Part shown: piece after piece, positions 12,111 to 23,842 of the stretch
Position numbering within the stretch: the stretch's first letter is position 1
How the letters are laid out: each line of letters begins with the position of its first letter
Assembly: GCA_003864495.1 (NCBI GenBank)
Contig: ML133498.1
Location: forward strand, 1 to 64,000
Direction: 5' to 3'
DNA length: 64,000 bases
DNA from: Nemopilema nomurai
Taxonomy: Eukaryota > Cnidaria > Scyphozoa > Rhizostomeae > Rhizostomatidae
The notes under the pieces: generated by a model
Told to the model about the DNA's origin: nothing
Seen by the model: only the letters and a program-made list of their open reading frames with translations
Database searches by the model: none
Made by a program: the position numbers and the translations under genes

Positions 12111-13440
12111 TTTCCATGCTAGCCTCGTTTTGGTGCTAGAGCCCTAGCCTCGTTTTCGTCCTAGCTTCGTTTCAATTCTATCTTCGTTTTGGTGCTAAAA
12201 GAAACAGCCTCGTTTTCGTTTTAACCTCGTATTTGTCCTAGCCTCGTTTCCATGCTAGCCTCGACTTGGTGCTTAAAACCCACCCTCGTTTTCGTTTCTG
12301 CTCCGTTTTTGTCATAGTCTCGTTTCCATGCTAGCCTCAATTTGTTGCTAAAAGCCCTAGCCTCAATTTCGTTTTAGCCTCGATTTCTTCCTTGCCTTGT
12401 TTCCATGCTAGTTTCGTTTAGTTTCTAAAAGCTCTAACCTCGTTTTTGTCCTAGCCTCGTTTCCATGCTAGCCTTTTTGGTTCTAAAGCCCTAGCCTCGT
12501 TTTCCTCTTAGCCTTGTTTCCATGCTAGCCTTGTTTTGATGCTTAAAGCCCTAGCCAAATTTTTGTCCTAACCTCGTTTTCATGCTAACCTTGTTTTGGT
12601 GCTGAACGCTCAAGGCTCGTTTTCGTCCTTGCCACATTTCCATGCTATTCTCGCCTAGTTACTAAAGCCCTAGCCTCGTCTTCGTTCTAGCCTTGTTTCC
12701 ATGCTTCCTAGCCTTGTTTCCATGCAATCCTGAACTTTGTGCTAGCCTTGTTTTGGTGCTAAAAGCCATAGCCTCGTTTTCGTCCTACCTTCGATTCTAT
12801 GCAAGCATCGTTTTGGTGCTAAAGCCATAGCCTCGTTTTCTTCCTAGTCTCGTTTCCATGCTAGCCTTGTTTTGGTGCTAAAAGCCCTAGCCTGGCTTTC
12901 GTCCTAGCCTCATTTTGGTGCTGGAGCCCTAGCCTTGTTTCCATTTTAGCCTCGTTTTGTTCCTAGCCTCGTTTTGATGCTTAAAGCCCTAGCATCATTT
13001 TCGTCCTAACCTCGTTTTCATGCTAGCCTCGTTTTGGTGCTGGACCCCTAGCCTCCTTTTCGTCCTAGCCTCGTTTCCATGCAAGCCTCGTTTTGGTTCT
13101 AAAGCCCTAGCCTCGTTTTCCTCCTACCCTCGTTTTGGTGCTAGAGCCCTTGCCTCGTTCTCCTCCTAGCCGTGTTTCCATAATACCTTGTTTTCGTCCT
13201 TGTCTCGTTTTCATCCTAGCCTTGTTTCCATGCTAGCCTCGTTTTCGTCCTTGCCTCGTTTTCGTCCTAGCTTCGTTTCCATGCTAGCCTCGTTTTGGTG
13301 CTAGAGCACCAGCCTCGTTTTCGTCCTAGCTTCGTTTAAATTCTATCCTCGTTTTGGTGCAAAAAGCCCTAGCCTTGTTTTCGTTTAAGCCTCGTTTTCG
13401 TCCTAGTCTCGTTACATGCTAGCCTCGATTTGGTGCTTAA
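12110..13440. repeat. 4.5-kb higher-order repeat, partial third copy
   Basis: The order of modules matches the 4.5-kb unit again. The CAAGG marker at 12611 lies 4455 bp after that at 8156, and GCCTGGCTTTCG at 12890 lies 4454 bp after that at 8436. Further left, the CGACTTGG module at 12262 pairs with 7552 at an offset of 4710 bp. About 255 bp are therefore missing between them, corresponding to the GCCGTGTTTCG and CATCATTTTTG stretch of copy 2. Confidence 0.75.
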
Positions 13441-14090
13441 AGCCCTAACCTTTTTTTCGTTTTCGCTCTGTTTCGGCATAGTCTCGTTTCCGTGCTAGCC
13501 TCAATTTGTTGCTAAAAGCCCTAGCCTAAATTTCTATTTAGCCTCGATTTCGTCCTTGCCTCGTTTCCATGCTAGTCTCGTTAAGTTGCTAAAAGCCCTA
13601 GCCTCATTTTTGTCCTAGCCTCGTTTCCATGCTAGCCTTGTTTTGGTTCTAAAGCCCTAGCTTCGTTTTCTTTCTAGCCTCGTTTTGGTGCTAGCCTCGT
13701 TTTTATGCTTAAAGCCCTAGTCTCATTTTTGTTCTAACCTCGTTTCTATGCTAGCCTCGTTTTGGTGCTAGAGCCCTAGCCTCGTTTTCGTCCTAGCTTC
13801 GTTTCAATTCTATCTTCGTTTTGGTGCTAAAAGACACAGCCTCTTTTTCGTTTCTGCTCCGTTTTTGTCATAGTCTCGTTTCCATGCTAGCCTCAATTTG
13901 TTGCTAAAAGCTCTAGCCTCAATTTCGTCCTTGCCTCGTTTTCGTCCTAGCCTCGTTTCCATGCTAGCCTCGTTTTGGTTCCAGAGCCCTAGCCTCGTTT
14001 TCGTCCTAGCTTCGTTTCAATTCCATCTTCGTTTTGGTGCTAAAAGACACAGCCTCATTTTCGTTTCTGCTCCGTTTTTGTCATAGTCTC
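13425..14090. repeat. Satellite segment copied from/to 1440-2105
   Basis: This stretch follows the module order of about 1440-2105, including rare variants: TTTCCGTGCTAGCC, GCCTAAATTTCTATTTA, CTTCGTTTTCTTTCTAGCC and GTCTCATTTTTG. The offset is 11979 bp at GTCTCATTTTTG. The same block thus lies both close to the telomere and 12 kb inward, flanking the whole 4.5-kb repeat domain. No gene is visible. Confidence 0.7.
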
Positions 14091-14916
14091 GTTTCCATGC
14101 TAGCATCAATTTGTTGCTAAAAGCTCTAGCCTCAATTTCGTCCTTGCCTCGTTTTCGTCCTAGCCTCGTTTCCATGCTAGCCTCGTTTTGGTTCTAGAGC
14201 CCTAGCCTTGTTTTCGTCCTAGCTTCGTTTCAATTTTATCTTTGTTTTGGTGCTAAAAGAAACAGCCTCGTTTTCATTTGAACCTCGTATTTGTCCTAGC
14301 TTCGTTTCAATTCTATCTTCGTTTTGGTGCTAAAAGACACAGCCTCGTTTTCGTTTCTGCTCCGTTTTTGTCAAAGTCTCGTTTCCCTGCTAGCCTCAAA
14401 TTGTTGCTAAAAGCCCTAGCCTCAATTTCGTTTTAGCCTCGATTTCGTCCTTGCCTCGTTTCCATGCTAGTTTCGTTTAGTTGCTTAAGGGTCTAGCATC
14501 GTTTTTGTCCTAGCCTCGTTTTCATGCTAGCCTCGTTTTAGTTCTAAACCCCTAGCCTCGTTTTCCTCTAAGCCTTGTTTCCATGCTAGCCTTGTTTTGA
14601 TGCTTAAAGCCCTAGCCTCATTTTTGTCCTAACCTCGTTTTCATGCTAGCCTCGTTTTGGTGCTGAGCGCCCTAGCCTCGTTTTTGTCCTAGCCTCCTTT
14701 CCATGCTAGCCTCGTTTTCGTCCTAGCTTCGTTTCAATTCTATCTTCGTTTTGGTGCTGAAAGAAACAGCTTCGTTTTCGTTTTAACCCTTGTATATGTC
14801 CTAGCCTCGTTTCCATGCTAGCCTCGACTTGGTGCCTAAAACCCACCCTCGTTTTCGTTGTAGCCTCATATTGTCCGAGCCTCGTTTCCATGCTAGCCTC
14901 GTTCTGATGATTAAAG
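14091..14916. repeat. Ordinary satellite trimers
   Basis: This is a run of standard and variant monomers including CAATTTGTTGC and GAAACAGCTTCG modules. Short open stretches on the minus strand, for example 14706-14891, consist only of reverse-complemented monomers and are not considered genes. I see nothing else here. Confidence 0.7.
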
Positions 14917-16080
14917 CCCTAGCCTCATTTTTGTCCTAACCTCGTTTTCATGCTAGCCTTGTTTTGATGCTTAATCCCTAGCCTCATTTTTGTCCTAACC
15001 TCGTTTTCATGCTAACCTCGTTTTCATGCTAGCCTTGCTTTGATGCTTAAAACCCTAGCCTCATTTTCGTCCTAAATTCGTTTCCATGATAGCCTTGTTT
15101 TGGTGCTGAACGCCCTAGCCTCGTTTTTGTCCTATACTCGTTTCCATGCTAGCCTCATTTTGGTGCTAGAGCCCTAGCCTTGTTTCCATGCTAGCCTCGT
15201 TTTCATGCTAGCCTCGTTTTGATGCTTAATGCCCTAGCCTCATTTTTGTCCTAATCTCGTTTTTGTGCTAGCCTCGTTTTGGTGCTGAACGCCCAAGGCT
15301 CGTTTTCGTCCTTGCCACATTTCCATGCTATTCTCGCTTAGTTACTAAAGCCCCAGCCTCGTCTTCGTCCTAGCCTTGTTTCCATGCTTCCTAGCTTTGT
15401 TTCCATGCAATCCTCAACTTTGTGCTAGCCTTGTTTTGGTGCTAAAAGCCATAGCCTCGTTTTCGTCCTACCTTCGATTCTTTGCAAGCATCGTTTTGAT
15501 GCTTAAAGCCCTAGCATCATTTTCGTCCTAACCTCGTTTTCATGCTAGCCTCGTTTTGGTGCTAGAGCCCTTGCCTCGTTCTCCTCCTAGCCGTGTTTCC
15601 ATAATACCTCGTTTTCGTCCTTGTCTCGTTTTCATCCTAGCAAGAAACAGCCTCCTTTTCGTTTTAACCTCGTATTTGTCCTAATCTCGTTTTCATGCTA
15701 GCCTCGACTTGGTGCTTAAAACCCACTCTCGTTTTCGTTGTAGCCTCGTTTTGTCCTAGCCTCGTTTCCATGCTAGCCTCGTTTTGGTGCTAGAGCCCTA
15801 GCCTCGTTTTCGTCCTAGCTTCGTTTCAATTCTATCTTCGTTTTGGTGTTTAAAGAAACAGCCTCGTTTTCGTTTTAACCTCGTATTTGTCCTAGCCTCG
15901 TTTCCATGCTAGCCTCGACTTGTACTTAAAACCCACCCTCGTTTTCGTTGTAGGCCTCGTTTTGTCCTAACCGTTTTCATGCTAGCCTCGTTTTGGTGCT
16001 GAACGCCCTAGCCTCGTTTCCGTCCTAGCCTCGTTTCCATGTTGGCCTCGTTTTAGTTCTAAAGCCCTAGCCTCGTTTTC
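14917..16080. repeat. 2.4-kb-offset duplication, copy A
   Basis: This copy matches 17334-18600 in module order. The offset is 2417 bp at AAATTCG (15074 and 17491) and at CAAGG (15294 and 17711). It becomes 2518 bp by the CAAGAAACAG junction (15641 and 18159), because about 100 bp present in copy B are missing here near 15550. The right edge is approximate since both sides continue in common trimers. Confidence 0.72.
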
Positions 16081-17333
16081 CTTCTAGCGTTGTTTCCATG
16101 CTAGCCTCGTTTTGTCCTTGCCTCGTTTTCGTCCTAGCCTCGTTTCCATGCTAGCCTCGTTTTGGTGCTAGAGCCCTAGCCTCGTTTTCGTCCTAGCTTC
16201 GTTTCAATTCTATCTTCGTTTTGGTGTTTAAAGAAACAGCCTTGTTTTCGTTTTAACCTCATTTGTCCTAGCCTCGTTTCCATGCTAGCCTCGACTTGGT
16301 ACTTAAAACCCACCCTCGTTTTCGTTGTAGCCCCGTTTTGTCCTAACCTCCTTTTCATGCTAGCTTCGTTTTGGTGCTGAACGCCCTAGCCTCGTTTTCG
16401 TCCTAGCCTCGTTTCCATGCTAGCCTCGTTTTGGTTCTAAAGCCCTAGCCTCGTTTTCCTCCTAGCCTTGTTTTCATGCTAGCCTCGTTTTTGTCCTTGC
16501 CTCGTTTTCGTCCTAGCCTTGTTTCCATGCTAGGCTCGTTTTGGTGCTAAAAGAAACAGCCTCCTTTTCGTTTTAACCTCGTATTTGTCCTAGCCTCGTT
16601 TCCATGCTAGCCTCGTTTTGGTGCTAGCCTCGTTTTGATGCTTAAAGCCCTAGCCTCATTTTTGTTCTAACCTCGTTTCCATGCTAGTTTCGTTTAGTTG
16701 CTAAAGGCTCTAGCCTCGTTTTTGTCCTAGCCTCGTTTCCTTGCTAGCCTCGTTTTGGTTCTAAATCCCTAGCCTCGTTTTCCTCTTAGCCTTGTTTCCA
16801 TGCTAGCCTCGTTTTCGTCCTTGCCTCGTTATTGTCCTAGCCTCGTTTCCATGCTAGCCTCGTTTTGGTACTAGAGCCCTAGCCTCGTTTTCGTCCTAGC
16901 TTCGTTTCAATTCTATCTTCGTTTTGGTGTTTAAAGAAACAGCCTTGTTTTCGTTTTAACCTCGTTTTTGTCCTAGCCTCGTTTCCATGCTAGCCTCGTT
17001 TTTATTCTAAAGCCCTAGCCTCGTTTTCCTTCTAGCGTTGTTTCCATGCTAGCCTCGTTTTGTCCTTGCCTCGTTTTCGTCCTAGCCTCGTTTCCATGCT
17101 AGCCTCGTTTTGGTGCTAGAGCCCTAGCCTCGTTTTCGTCCTAGCTTCGTTTCAATCCTATCTTCGTTTTGGTGTTTAAAGAAACAGCCTCGTTTTCGTT
17201 TTAACCTCGTATTTGTCCTAGCCTCGTTTCCATGCTAGCCTCGACTTGGTACTTAAAACCCACCCTCGTTTTCGTTGTAGCCTCGTTTTGTCCTAACTTC
17301 GTTTTCATGCTAGCCTCGTTTTGGTGCTGAACG
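16081..17333. repeat. Satellite segment between duplication copies A and B
   Basis: The segment consists of standard trimers plus modules with GTGTTTAAAGAAACAGCC, CGACTTGGTACTTAAAACCC and CTTCTAGCGTTGTTTCC that become common further inward. It is the first stretch resembling the inner domain. No gene is visible, and the short minus-strand reading frame at 16176-16358 is only repeat sequence. Confidence 0.65.
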
Positions 17334-18600
17334 CCCTAGCCTCATTTTTGTCCTAACCTCGTTTTCATGCTAGCCTTGTTTTGATGCTTAATCCCTAGCC
17401 TCATTTTTGTCCTAACCTCGTTTTCATGCTAACCTCGTTTTCATGCTAGCCTTGTTTTGATGCTTAAAACCCTAGCCTCATTTTCGTCCTAAATTCGTTT
17501 CCATGATAGCCTTGTTTTGGTGCTGAACGCCCTAGCCTCGTTTTTGTCCTATACTCGTTTCCATGCTAGCCTCATTTTGGTGCTAGAGCCCTAGCCTTGT
17601 TTCCATGCTAGCCTCGTTTTCATGCTAGTCTCGTTTTGATGCTTAATGCCCTAGCCTCATTTTTGTCCTAATCTCGTTTTTGTGCTAGCCTCGTTTTGGT
17701 GCTGAACGCCCAAGGCTCGTTTTCGTCCTTGCCACATTTCCATGCTATTCTCGCTTAGTTACTAAAGCCCTGGCCTCGTCTTCGTCCTAGCCTTGTTTCC
17801 ATGCTTCCTAGCCTTGTTTCCATGCAATCCTCAACTTTGTGCTAGCCTTGTTTTGGTGCTAAAAGCCATAGCCTCGTTTTCGTCCTACCTTCGATTCTTT
17901 GCAAGCATCGTTTTGATGCTTAAAGCCCTAGCATCATTTTCGTCCTAACCTCGTTTTCATGCTAGCCTCGTTTTGTTGCTGAACCCCTAGCCTCCTTTTC
18001 GTCCTAGCCTCGTTTCCATGCAAGCCTCGTTTTGGTTCTAAAGCCCTAGCCTCGTTTTCCTCCTACCCTCGTTTTGGTGCTAGAGCCCTTGCCTCGTTCT
18101 CCTCCTAGCCGTGTTTCCATAATACCTCGTTTTCGTCCTTGTCTCGTTTTCATCCTAGCAAGAAACAGCCTCCTTTTCGTTTTAACCTCGTATTTGTCCT
18201 AGCCTCGTTTCCATGCTAGCCTCGACTTGGTGCTTAAAACCCACTCTCGTTTTCGTTGTAGCCTCGTTTTGTCCTAGCCTCGTTTCCATGCTAGCCTCCT
18301 TTTGGTGCTAGAGCCCTAGCCTCGTTTTCGTCCTAGCTTCGTTTCAATTCTATCTTCGTTTTGGTGTTTAAAGAAACAGCCTCGTTTTCGTTTTAACCTC
18401 GTATTTGTCCTAGCTTCGTTTCCATGCTAGCCTCGACTTGGTACTTAAAACCCACCCTCGTTTTCGTTGTAGCCCCGTTTTGTCCTAACCTCGTTTTCAT
18501 GCTAGCCTCGTTTTGGTGCTGAACGCCCTAGCCTCGTTTTCGTCCTAGCCTCGTTTCCATGCTAGCCTCGTTTTGGTTCTAAAGCCCTAGCCTCGTTTTC
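17334..18600. repeat. 2.4-kb-offset duplication, copy B
   Basis: This is the fuller copy of 14917-16080. It retains about 100 bp near 17975-18075 (a CTGAACCCCTAGCC to CCTCCTACCC stretch) that copy A lacks. It shares the abnormal joint CATCCTAGCAAGAAACAG at about 18151, where a monomer is cut and fused to the AAGAAACAGCC module. The duplication therefore happened after that joint had formed. Confidence 0.72.
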
Positions 18601-19410
18601 CTCCTAGCCTTGTTTCCATGCTAGCCTCGTTTTTGTCCTTGCCTCGTTTTCGTCCTAGCCTCGTTTCCATGCTAGCCTCGTTTTGGTGCTAGAGCCCTAG
18701 CCTCGTTTTCGTCCTAGCTTCGTTTCAATTCTATCTTCGTTTTGGTGTTTAAAGAAACAGCCTCGTTTTCGTTTTAACCTCGTTTTTGTCTTAGCCTCGT
18801 TTCCATGCTAGCCTCGTTTTTATTCTAAAGCCCTAGCCTCGTTTTCCTTCTAGCGTTGTTTCCATGCTAGCCTCGTTTTGTCCTTGCCTCGTTTTTGTCC
18901 TAGCCTCGTTTCCATGCTAGCCTCGTTTTGGTGCTAGAGCCCTAGCCTCGTTTTCGTCCTAGCCTTGTTTCCATGCTAGCCTCGTTTTTGTCCTTGCCTC
19001 GTTTTCGTCCTAGCCTTGTTTCCATTCTAGCCTCGTTTTGGTGCTAAAAGAAACAGCCTCCTTTTCGTTTTAACCTCCTATTTGTCCTAGCTTCGTTTCC
19101 ATGCTAGCCTCGACTTGGTGCTTAAAACCCACTCTCGTTTTCGTTGTTGCCTCGTTTTGTCCTAGTCTCGTTTCCATGCTAGCCTTGTTTTGATGCTTAA
19201 AGCTCTAGCCTCATTTTCGTCCTAACCTCGTTTCCATGCTAGCCTTGTTTTGGTGCTGAACGCCCTAGCCTCGTTTTCGTCCTAGACTCGTTTCCATGCT
19301 AGCCTCGTTTTCGTCCTTGCATCGTTTACGTCCTACCCTCGTTTCCATGCTAGCCTCGTTTTGGTGCTAGAGCCCTAGCCTCGTTTTCGTCCTAGCTTTG
19401 TTTCAATTCT
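18601..19410. repeat. Satellite trimers leading into first D block
   Basis: These are ordinary monomers with the module order that later precedes each D block: GAAACAGCCTCC, CGACTTGGTGC, GCTGAACGCCC, CTAGACTCG and GTTTACGTCCTACCC. It ends in ATTCTATCTTTG, the entry to the D block. No gene is visible. Confidence 0.7.
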
Positions 19411-20050
19411 ATCTTTGTTTTGGTGCTAAAAGCCATAGCCTCGTTTTCGTTCTAGTTACGTTTTGGTGCTAAAAGCCCTAGACTCGTTTACGTTTAATCT
19501 CCGTTTTCTTTAGTCTCGTTTCCATGCTAGCCTCGTTTTGGTGCTTAAAGCTCTAGCCTCATTTTGGTTTTATCTTTGTTTTTAGCCTCGTTTCCATGCT
19601 AGCCTCGTTTTGGTGCTTAAAGCTCTAGCCTCATTTTGGTTTTATCTTTGTTTTTAGCCTCGTTTCCATGCTAGCCTCGTTTTGATGCTAAAAAACCTAG
19701 CATCGTTTTCGTTTGATCTTTATTTTCTTCCTAGCTTTGTTTCCAGTCTAGCCTTGTTTTGGTGCTTAAAGTCATAGTTTCGTTTTTTTTAGACTTATTT
19801 TCGTCCTAGACTCGTTTCCATGCTAGTCTTGTTTTGGTGCCATAATCGGTAGCTTCGTTTTCTTCCTAGCCTCTATTTCATTCTAGCCTCGTTTCCATGC
19901 TAGAACCTTAGCCCCGTTTTCGTATTAACATTCTTTTTGTTTTAGCCTCGTATCCATTCTAGCTTTGTTTCCATGTTAGCTACATAGTGGTGCTAAAAAC
20001 CTAGATTACTTTCTGTTTTACGCTTGATTTCATGCAAGCCTTATTTCCTT
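19411..20050. repeat. D block 1 (diverged module)
   Basis: This is the first copy of a module unlike the standard trimers. In order it shows CTAGTTACGTTTTGG, GTTTACGTTTAATCTCCG, TTGGTTTTATCTTTG, GTGCCATAATCGGTAGC (CATAATCGGT at 19841), TAACATTCTTTTTG, CTACATAGTGGTGC and GATTACTTTCTGTTTTACGC. This copy is longer than most because the stretch around TTGGTTTTATCTTTG is present twice (about 19550-19680). Confidence 0.85.
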
Positions 20051-21877
20051 GCTAGCCTCGTTTTGGTGCTAGAGCCCTAGCCTCGTTTTCGTCCTAGCTT
20101 CGTTTCAATTCTATCTTCGTTTTGGTGCTAAAAGAGACAGCCTCGTTTTCGTTTTAACCTCGTATTTGTCATAGTCTCGTTTCCATGCTAGCCTCAATTT
20201 GTTGCTAAAAGCCCTAGCCTCAATTTCTATTTAGCCTCGATTTCGTCCTTGCCTCGTTTCCATGCTAGTCTCGTTTAGTTGCTAAAAGCCCTAGCCTCAT
20301 TTTTTTCCTAGCCTCGTTTCCATGCTAGCCTCGTTTTGGTGCTAGCCTCGTTTTGATGCTTAAAGCCCTAGCCTCATTTTTGTTCTAATCTCGTTTCCAT
20401 GCTAGTTTCGTTTAGTTGCTAAAGGCTCTAGCCTCGTTTTTGTCCTAGCCTCGTTTCCTTGCTAGCCTCGTTTTGGTTCTAAATCCCTAGCATCGTTTTC
20501 CTCTTAGCCTTGTTTCCATGCTAGCCTCGTTTTCGTCCTTGCCTCGTTTTTGTCCTAGCCTCGTTTCCATGCTAGCCTCGTTTTGGTGCTAGAGCCCTAG
20601 CCTCGTTTTCGTCCTAGCTTCGTTTCAATTCTATCTTCGTTTTGGTGTTTAAAGAAACAGCCTCGTTTTTGTTTTAACCTCGTTTTTGTCCAAGCCTCGT
20701 TTCCATGCTAGCCTCGTTTTTATTCTAAAGCCCTAGCCTCGTTTTCCTTCTAGCGTTGTTTCCATGCTAGCCTCGTTTTGTCCTTGCCTCGTTTTCCTCC
20801 TAGCCTCGTTTCCATGCTAGCCTCGTTTTCGTCCTTGCCTCTTTTCTGTCCTAGCCTCGTTTCCATGCTAGCCTCGTTTTGGTGCTAGAGCCCTAGCCTC
20901 GTTTTCGTCCTAGCTTCGTTTCAATTCGATCTTCGTTTTGGTGTTTAAAGAAACAGCCTCGTTTTCGTTTTAACCTCGTTTTTGTCCTAGCCTCGTTTCC
21001 ATGCTAGCCTCGTTTTTATTCTAAAGCCCTAGCCTCGTTTTCCTTCTAGCGTTGTTTCCATGCTAGCCTCGTTTTGTCCTTGCCTCGTTTTCGTCCTAGT
21101 CTCGTTTCCATGCTAGCCTCGTTTTGGTGCTAGAGCCCAAGCCTCGTTTTCGTCCTAGCTTCGTTTCAATTTTATCTTCGTTTTGGTGTTTAAAGAAACA
21201 GCCTCGTTTTCGTTTTAACCTCGTATTTGTCCTAGCCTCGTTTCCATGCTAGCCTCGACTTGGTACTTAAAACCCACCCTCGTTTTCGTTCTGGCCTCGT
21301 TTTGTCCTAACCTCGTTTTCATGCTAGCCTCGTTTTGGTGCTAAACGCCCTAGCCTCGTTTTCGTCCTAGCCTCGTTTCCATGCTAGCCTCGTTTTGGTT
21401 CTAAAGCCCTAGCCTCGTTTTCCTCCTAGCCTTGTTTCCATGCTAGCCTCGTTTTTGTCCTTGCCTCGTTTTCGTCCTAGCCTTGTTTCCATGCTAGCCT
21501 CGTTTTGGTGCTAAAAGAAACAGCCTCCTTTTCGTTTTAACCTCGTATTTGCCCTAGCCTCGTTTCCATGCTAGCCTCGACTTGGTGCTTAAAACCCACT
21601 CTCGTTTTCGTTGTAGCCTCGTTTTGTCCTAGTCTCGTTTCCATGCTAGCCTTGTTTTGATGCTTAAAGCTCTAGCCTCATTTTCGTCCTAACCTCGTTT
21701 CCATGCTAGCCTTGTTTTGGTGCTGAACGCCCTAGCCTCGTTTTCGTCCTAGACTCGTTTCCATGCTAGCCTCGTTTTCGTCCTTGCCTCGTTTACGTCC
21801 TACCCTCGTTTCCATGCTAGCCTCGTTTTGGTGCTAGAGCCCTAGCCTCGTTTTCGTCCTAGCTTCGTTTCAATTCT
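20051..21877. repeat. Satellite spacer between D blocks 1 and 2
   Basis: This is about 1.8 kb of standard trimers and recurring modules (CAATTTGTTGC, TTTAGTTGCTAAAGGC, GTTTTTATTCTAAAGCC, CTTCTAGCGTTG, CGACTTGGTACTTAAAACCC). It follows the order seen in later units. The GTTTTTATTCTAAAGCC to CTTCTAGCGTTG pair occurs twice (near 20715 and 21010), indicating a local tandem duplication of about 300 bp. No gene is visible. Confidence 0.7.
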
Positions 21878-22598
21878 ATCTTTGTTTTGGTGCTAAAAGC
21901 CATAGCCTCGTTTTCGTTCTAGTTACGTTTTGGTGCTAAATACCCTAGACTCGTTTACGTTTAATCTCCGTTTTCTTTTTAGTCTCGTTTCCATGCTAGC
22001 CTCGTTTTGGTGCTTAAAGCTCTAGCCTCATTTTGGTTTTATCTTTGTTTTTAGCCTCGTTTCCATGCTAGCCTCGTTTTGATGCTAAAAAACCTAGCAT
22101 CGTTTTCGTTTGATCTTTATTTTCTTCCTTGTTTTGTTTCCAGTCTAGCCTTGTTTTGGTGCTTAAAGCTCTAGCCTCATTTTGGTTTTATCTTTGTTTT
22201 TAGCCTCGTTTCCATGCTAGCCTCGTTTTGATGCTAAAAAACCTAGCATCGTTTTCGTTTGATCTTTATTTTCTTCCTAGCTTTGTTTCCAGTCTAGCCT
22301 TGTTTTGGTGCTTAAAGTCATAGTTTCGTTTTTTTTAGACTTATTTTCGTCCTAGACTCGTTTCCATGCTAGTCTTGTTTTGGTGCCATAATCGGTAGCT
22401 TCGTTTTCTTCCTAGCCTCTATTTCATTCTAGCCTCGTTTCCATGCTAGAACCTTAGCCCCGTTTCGTATTAACATTCTTTTGTTTTAGCCTCGTATCCA
22501 TTCTAGCTTTGTTTCCATGTTAGCTACATAGTGGTGCTAAAAAACCTAGATTACTTTCTGTTTTACGCTTGATTTCATGCAAGCCTTATTTCCTTGCT
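21878..22598. repeat. D block 2, with internal duplication
   Basis: The D module carries its CATAATCGGT marker at 22387. It is about 150 bp longer than the standard length because the segment from GCTCTAGCCTCATTTTGG to TTTGTTTCCAGTC occurs twice (about 22015-22290). Only D blocks 1 and 2 carry such internal duplications, and they differ from each other. Confidence 0.83.
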
Positions 22599-22945
22599 AG
22601 CCTCGTTTTGGTGCTAGAGCCCTAGCCTCGTTTTCGTCCTAGCTTCGTTTCAATTCTATCTTCGTTTGGTGCTAAAAGAGACAGCCTCGTTTCGTTTTAA
22701 CCTCGTATTTGTCATAGTCTCGTTTCCATGCTAGCCTCAATTTGTTGCTAAAAGCCCTAGCCTCAATTTCTATTTAGCCTCGATTTCGTCCTTGCCTCGT
22801 TTCCATGCTAGCCTCGTTTTTTTGCTAAAAGCCCTAGCCTCATTTTTTTCCTAGCCTCGTTTCCATGCTAGCCTCGTTTTGGTGCTAGCCTCGTTTTGAT
22901 GCTTAAAGCCCTAGCCTCATTTTTATTCTAACCTCGTTTCCATGC

Positions 22946-23842
22946 TAGTTTCGTTTAGTTGCTAAAGGCTCTAGCCTCGTTTTTGTCCTAGCCTCGTTTC
23001 CTTGCTAGCCTCGTTTTGGTTCTAAAGCCCTAGCCTCGTTTTCCTCTTAGCCTTGTTTCCATGCTAGCCTCGTTTTCGTCCTTGCCTCGTTTTTGTCCTA
23101 GCCTCGTTTCCATGCTAGCCTCTTTTGGTGCTAGAGCCCTAGCCTCGTTTTCGTCCTAGCTTCGTTTCAATTCTATCTTCGTTTTGGTGTTTAAAGAAAC
23201 AGCCTCGTTTTTGTTTTAACCTCGTATTTGTCCTAGCCTCGTTTCCATGCTAGCCTCGACTTGGTACTTAAAACCCACCCTCGTTTTCGTTGTAGCCTCG
23301 TTTTGTCCTAACCTCGTTTTCATGCTAGCCATGTTTGGTGCTGAACGCCCTAGCCTCGTTTTTGTCCTAGCCTCGTTTCCATGCTAGCCTCGTTTTGGTT
23401 CTAAAGCCCTAGCCTCGTTTTCGTCCTAGACTCGTTTCCATGCTAGCCTCGTTTTCGTCCTTGCCTCGTTTACGTCCTACCTCGTTTCCATGCTAGCCTC
23501 GTTTTGGTGCTAGAGCCCTAGCCTCGTTTTCGTCCTAGCTTCGTTTCAATTCCATCTTCGTTTTGGTGCTAAAAGACACAGCCTCGTTTTCGTTTCTGTT
23601 CTGTTTTTGTCATAGTCTCGTTTCCATGCTAGCCTCAATTTGTTGCTAAATGCCCTAGCCTCAATTTCGTTTTAGCCTTGATTTCGTCCTTGCCTCGTTT
23701 CCATGCTAGTCTCGTTAAGTTGCTTAAAGCCCTAGCCTCATTTTTGTCCTAGCCTCGTTTCCATGCTAGCTCGTTTTGGTGCTAGCCTCGTTTTTATGCT
23801 TAAAGCCCTAGCCTCATTTTTGTTCTAACCTCGTTTCCATGC
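22946..23842. repeat. 0.9-kb tandem repeat, copy 1
   Basis: This unit begins at TAGTTTCGTTTAG and recurs immediately at 23843, an offset of 897 bp that also holds at the CGACTTGGTAC module (23258 and 24155). It contains the AAAGGC, GTGTTTAAAGAAACAG, CGACTTGG, GTTCTGTTTTTGTC and CAATTTGTTGC modules in order. No gene is visible. Confidence 0.8.

Noticed and set aside
13898..14086. A 62-residue plus-strand open frame
   Set aside because: It lies wholly in common monomers, its equivalents in other copies are interrupted, and it has no recognisable domain or start context.
14706..14891. Minus-strand frame beginning Met-Glu-Thr-Arg-Leu-Gly
   Set aside because: This peptide start is simply the reverse complement of the B monomer and recurs at many places. 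The rest is also translated satellite and no coding signal is seen.
16176..16358. Minus-strand open frame of 60 residues
   Set aside because: It is the same reverse-complemented satellite as at 14706-14891, with private indels that happen to remove stops.
19411..20050. D block as a transposable element insertion
   Set aside because: It has no terminal repeats, target duplication, poly(A) tail or coding capacity. Much of it still shows the monomer rhythm (CCTCGTTTCCATGCTAG), so it is a diverged satellite stretch.
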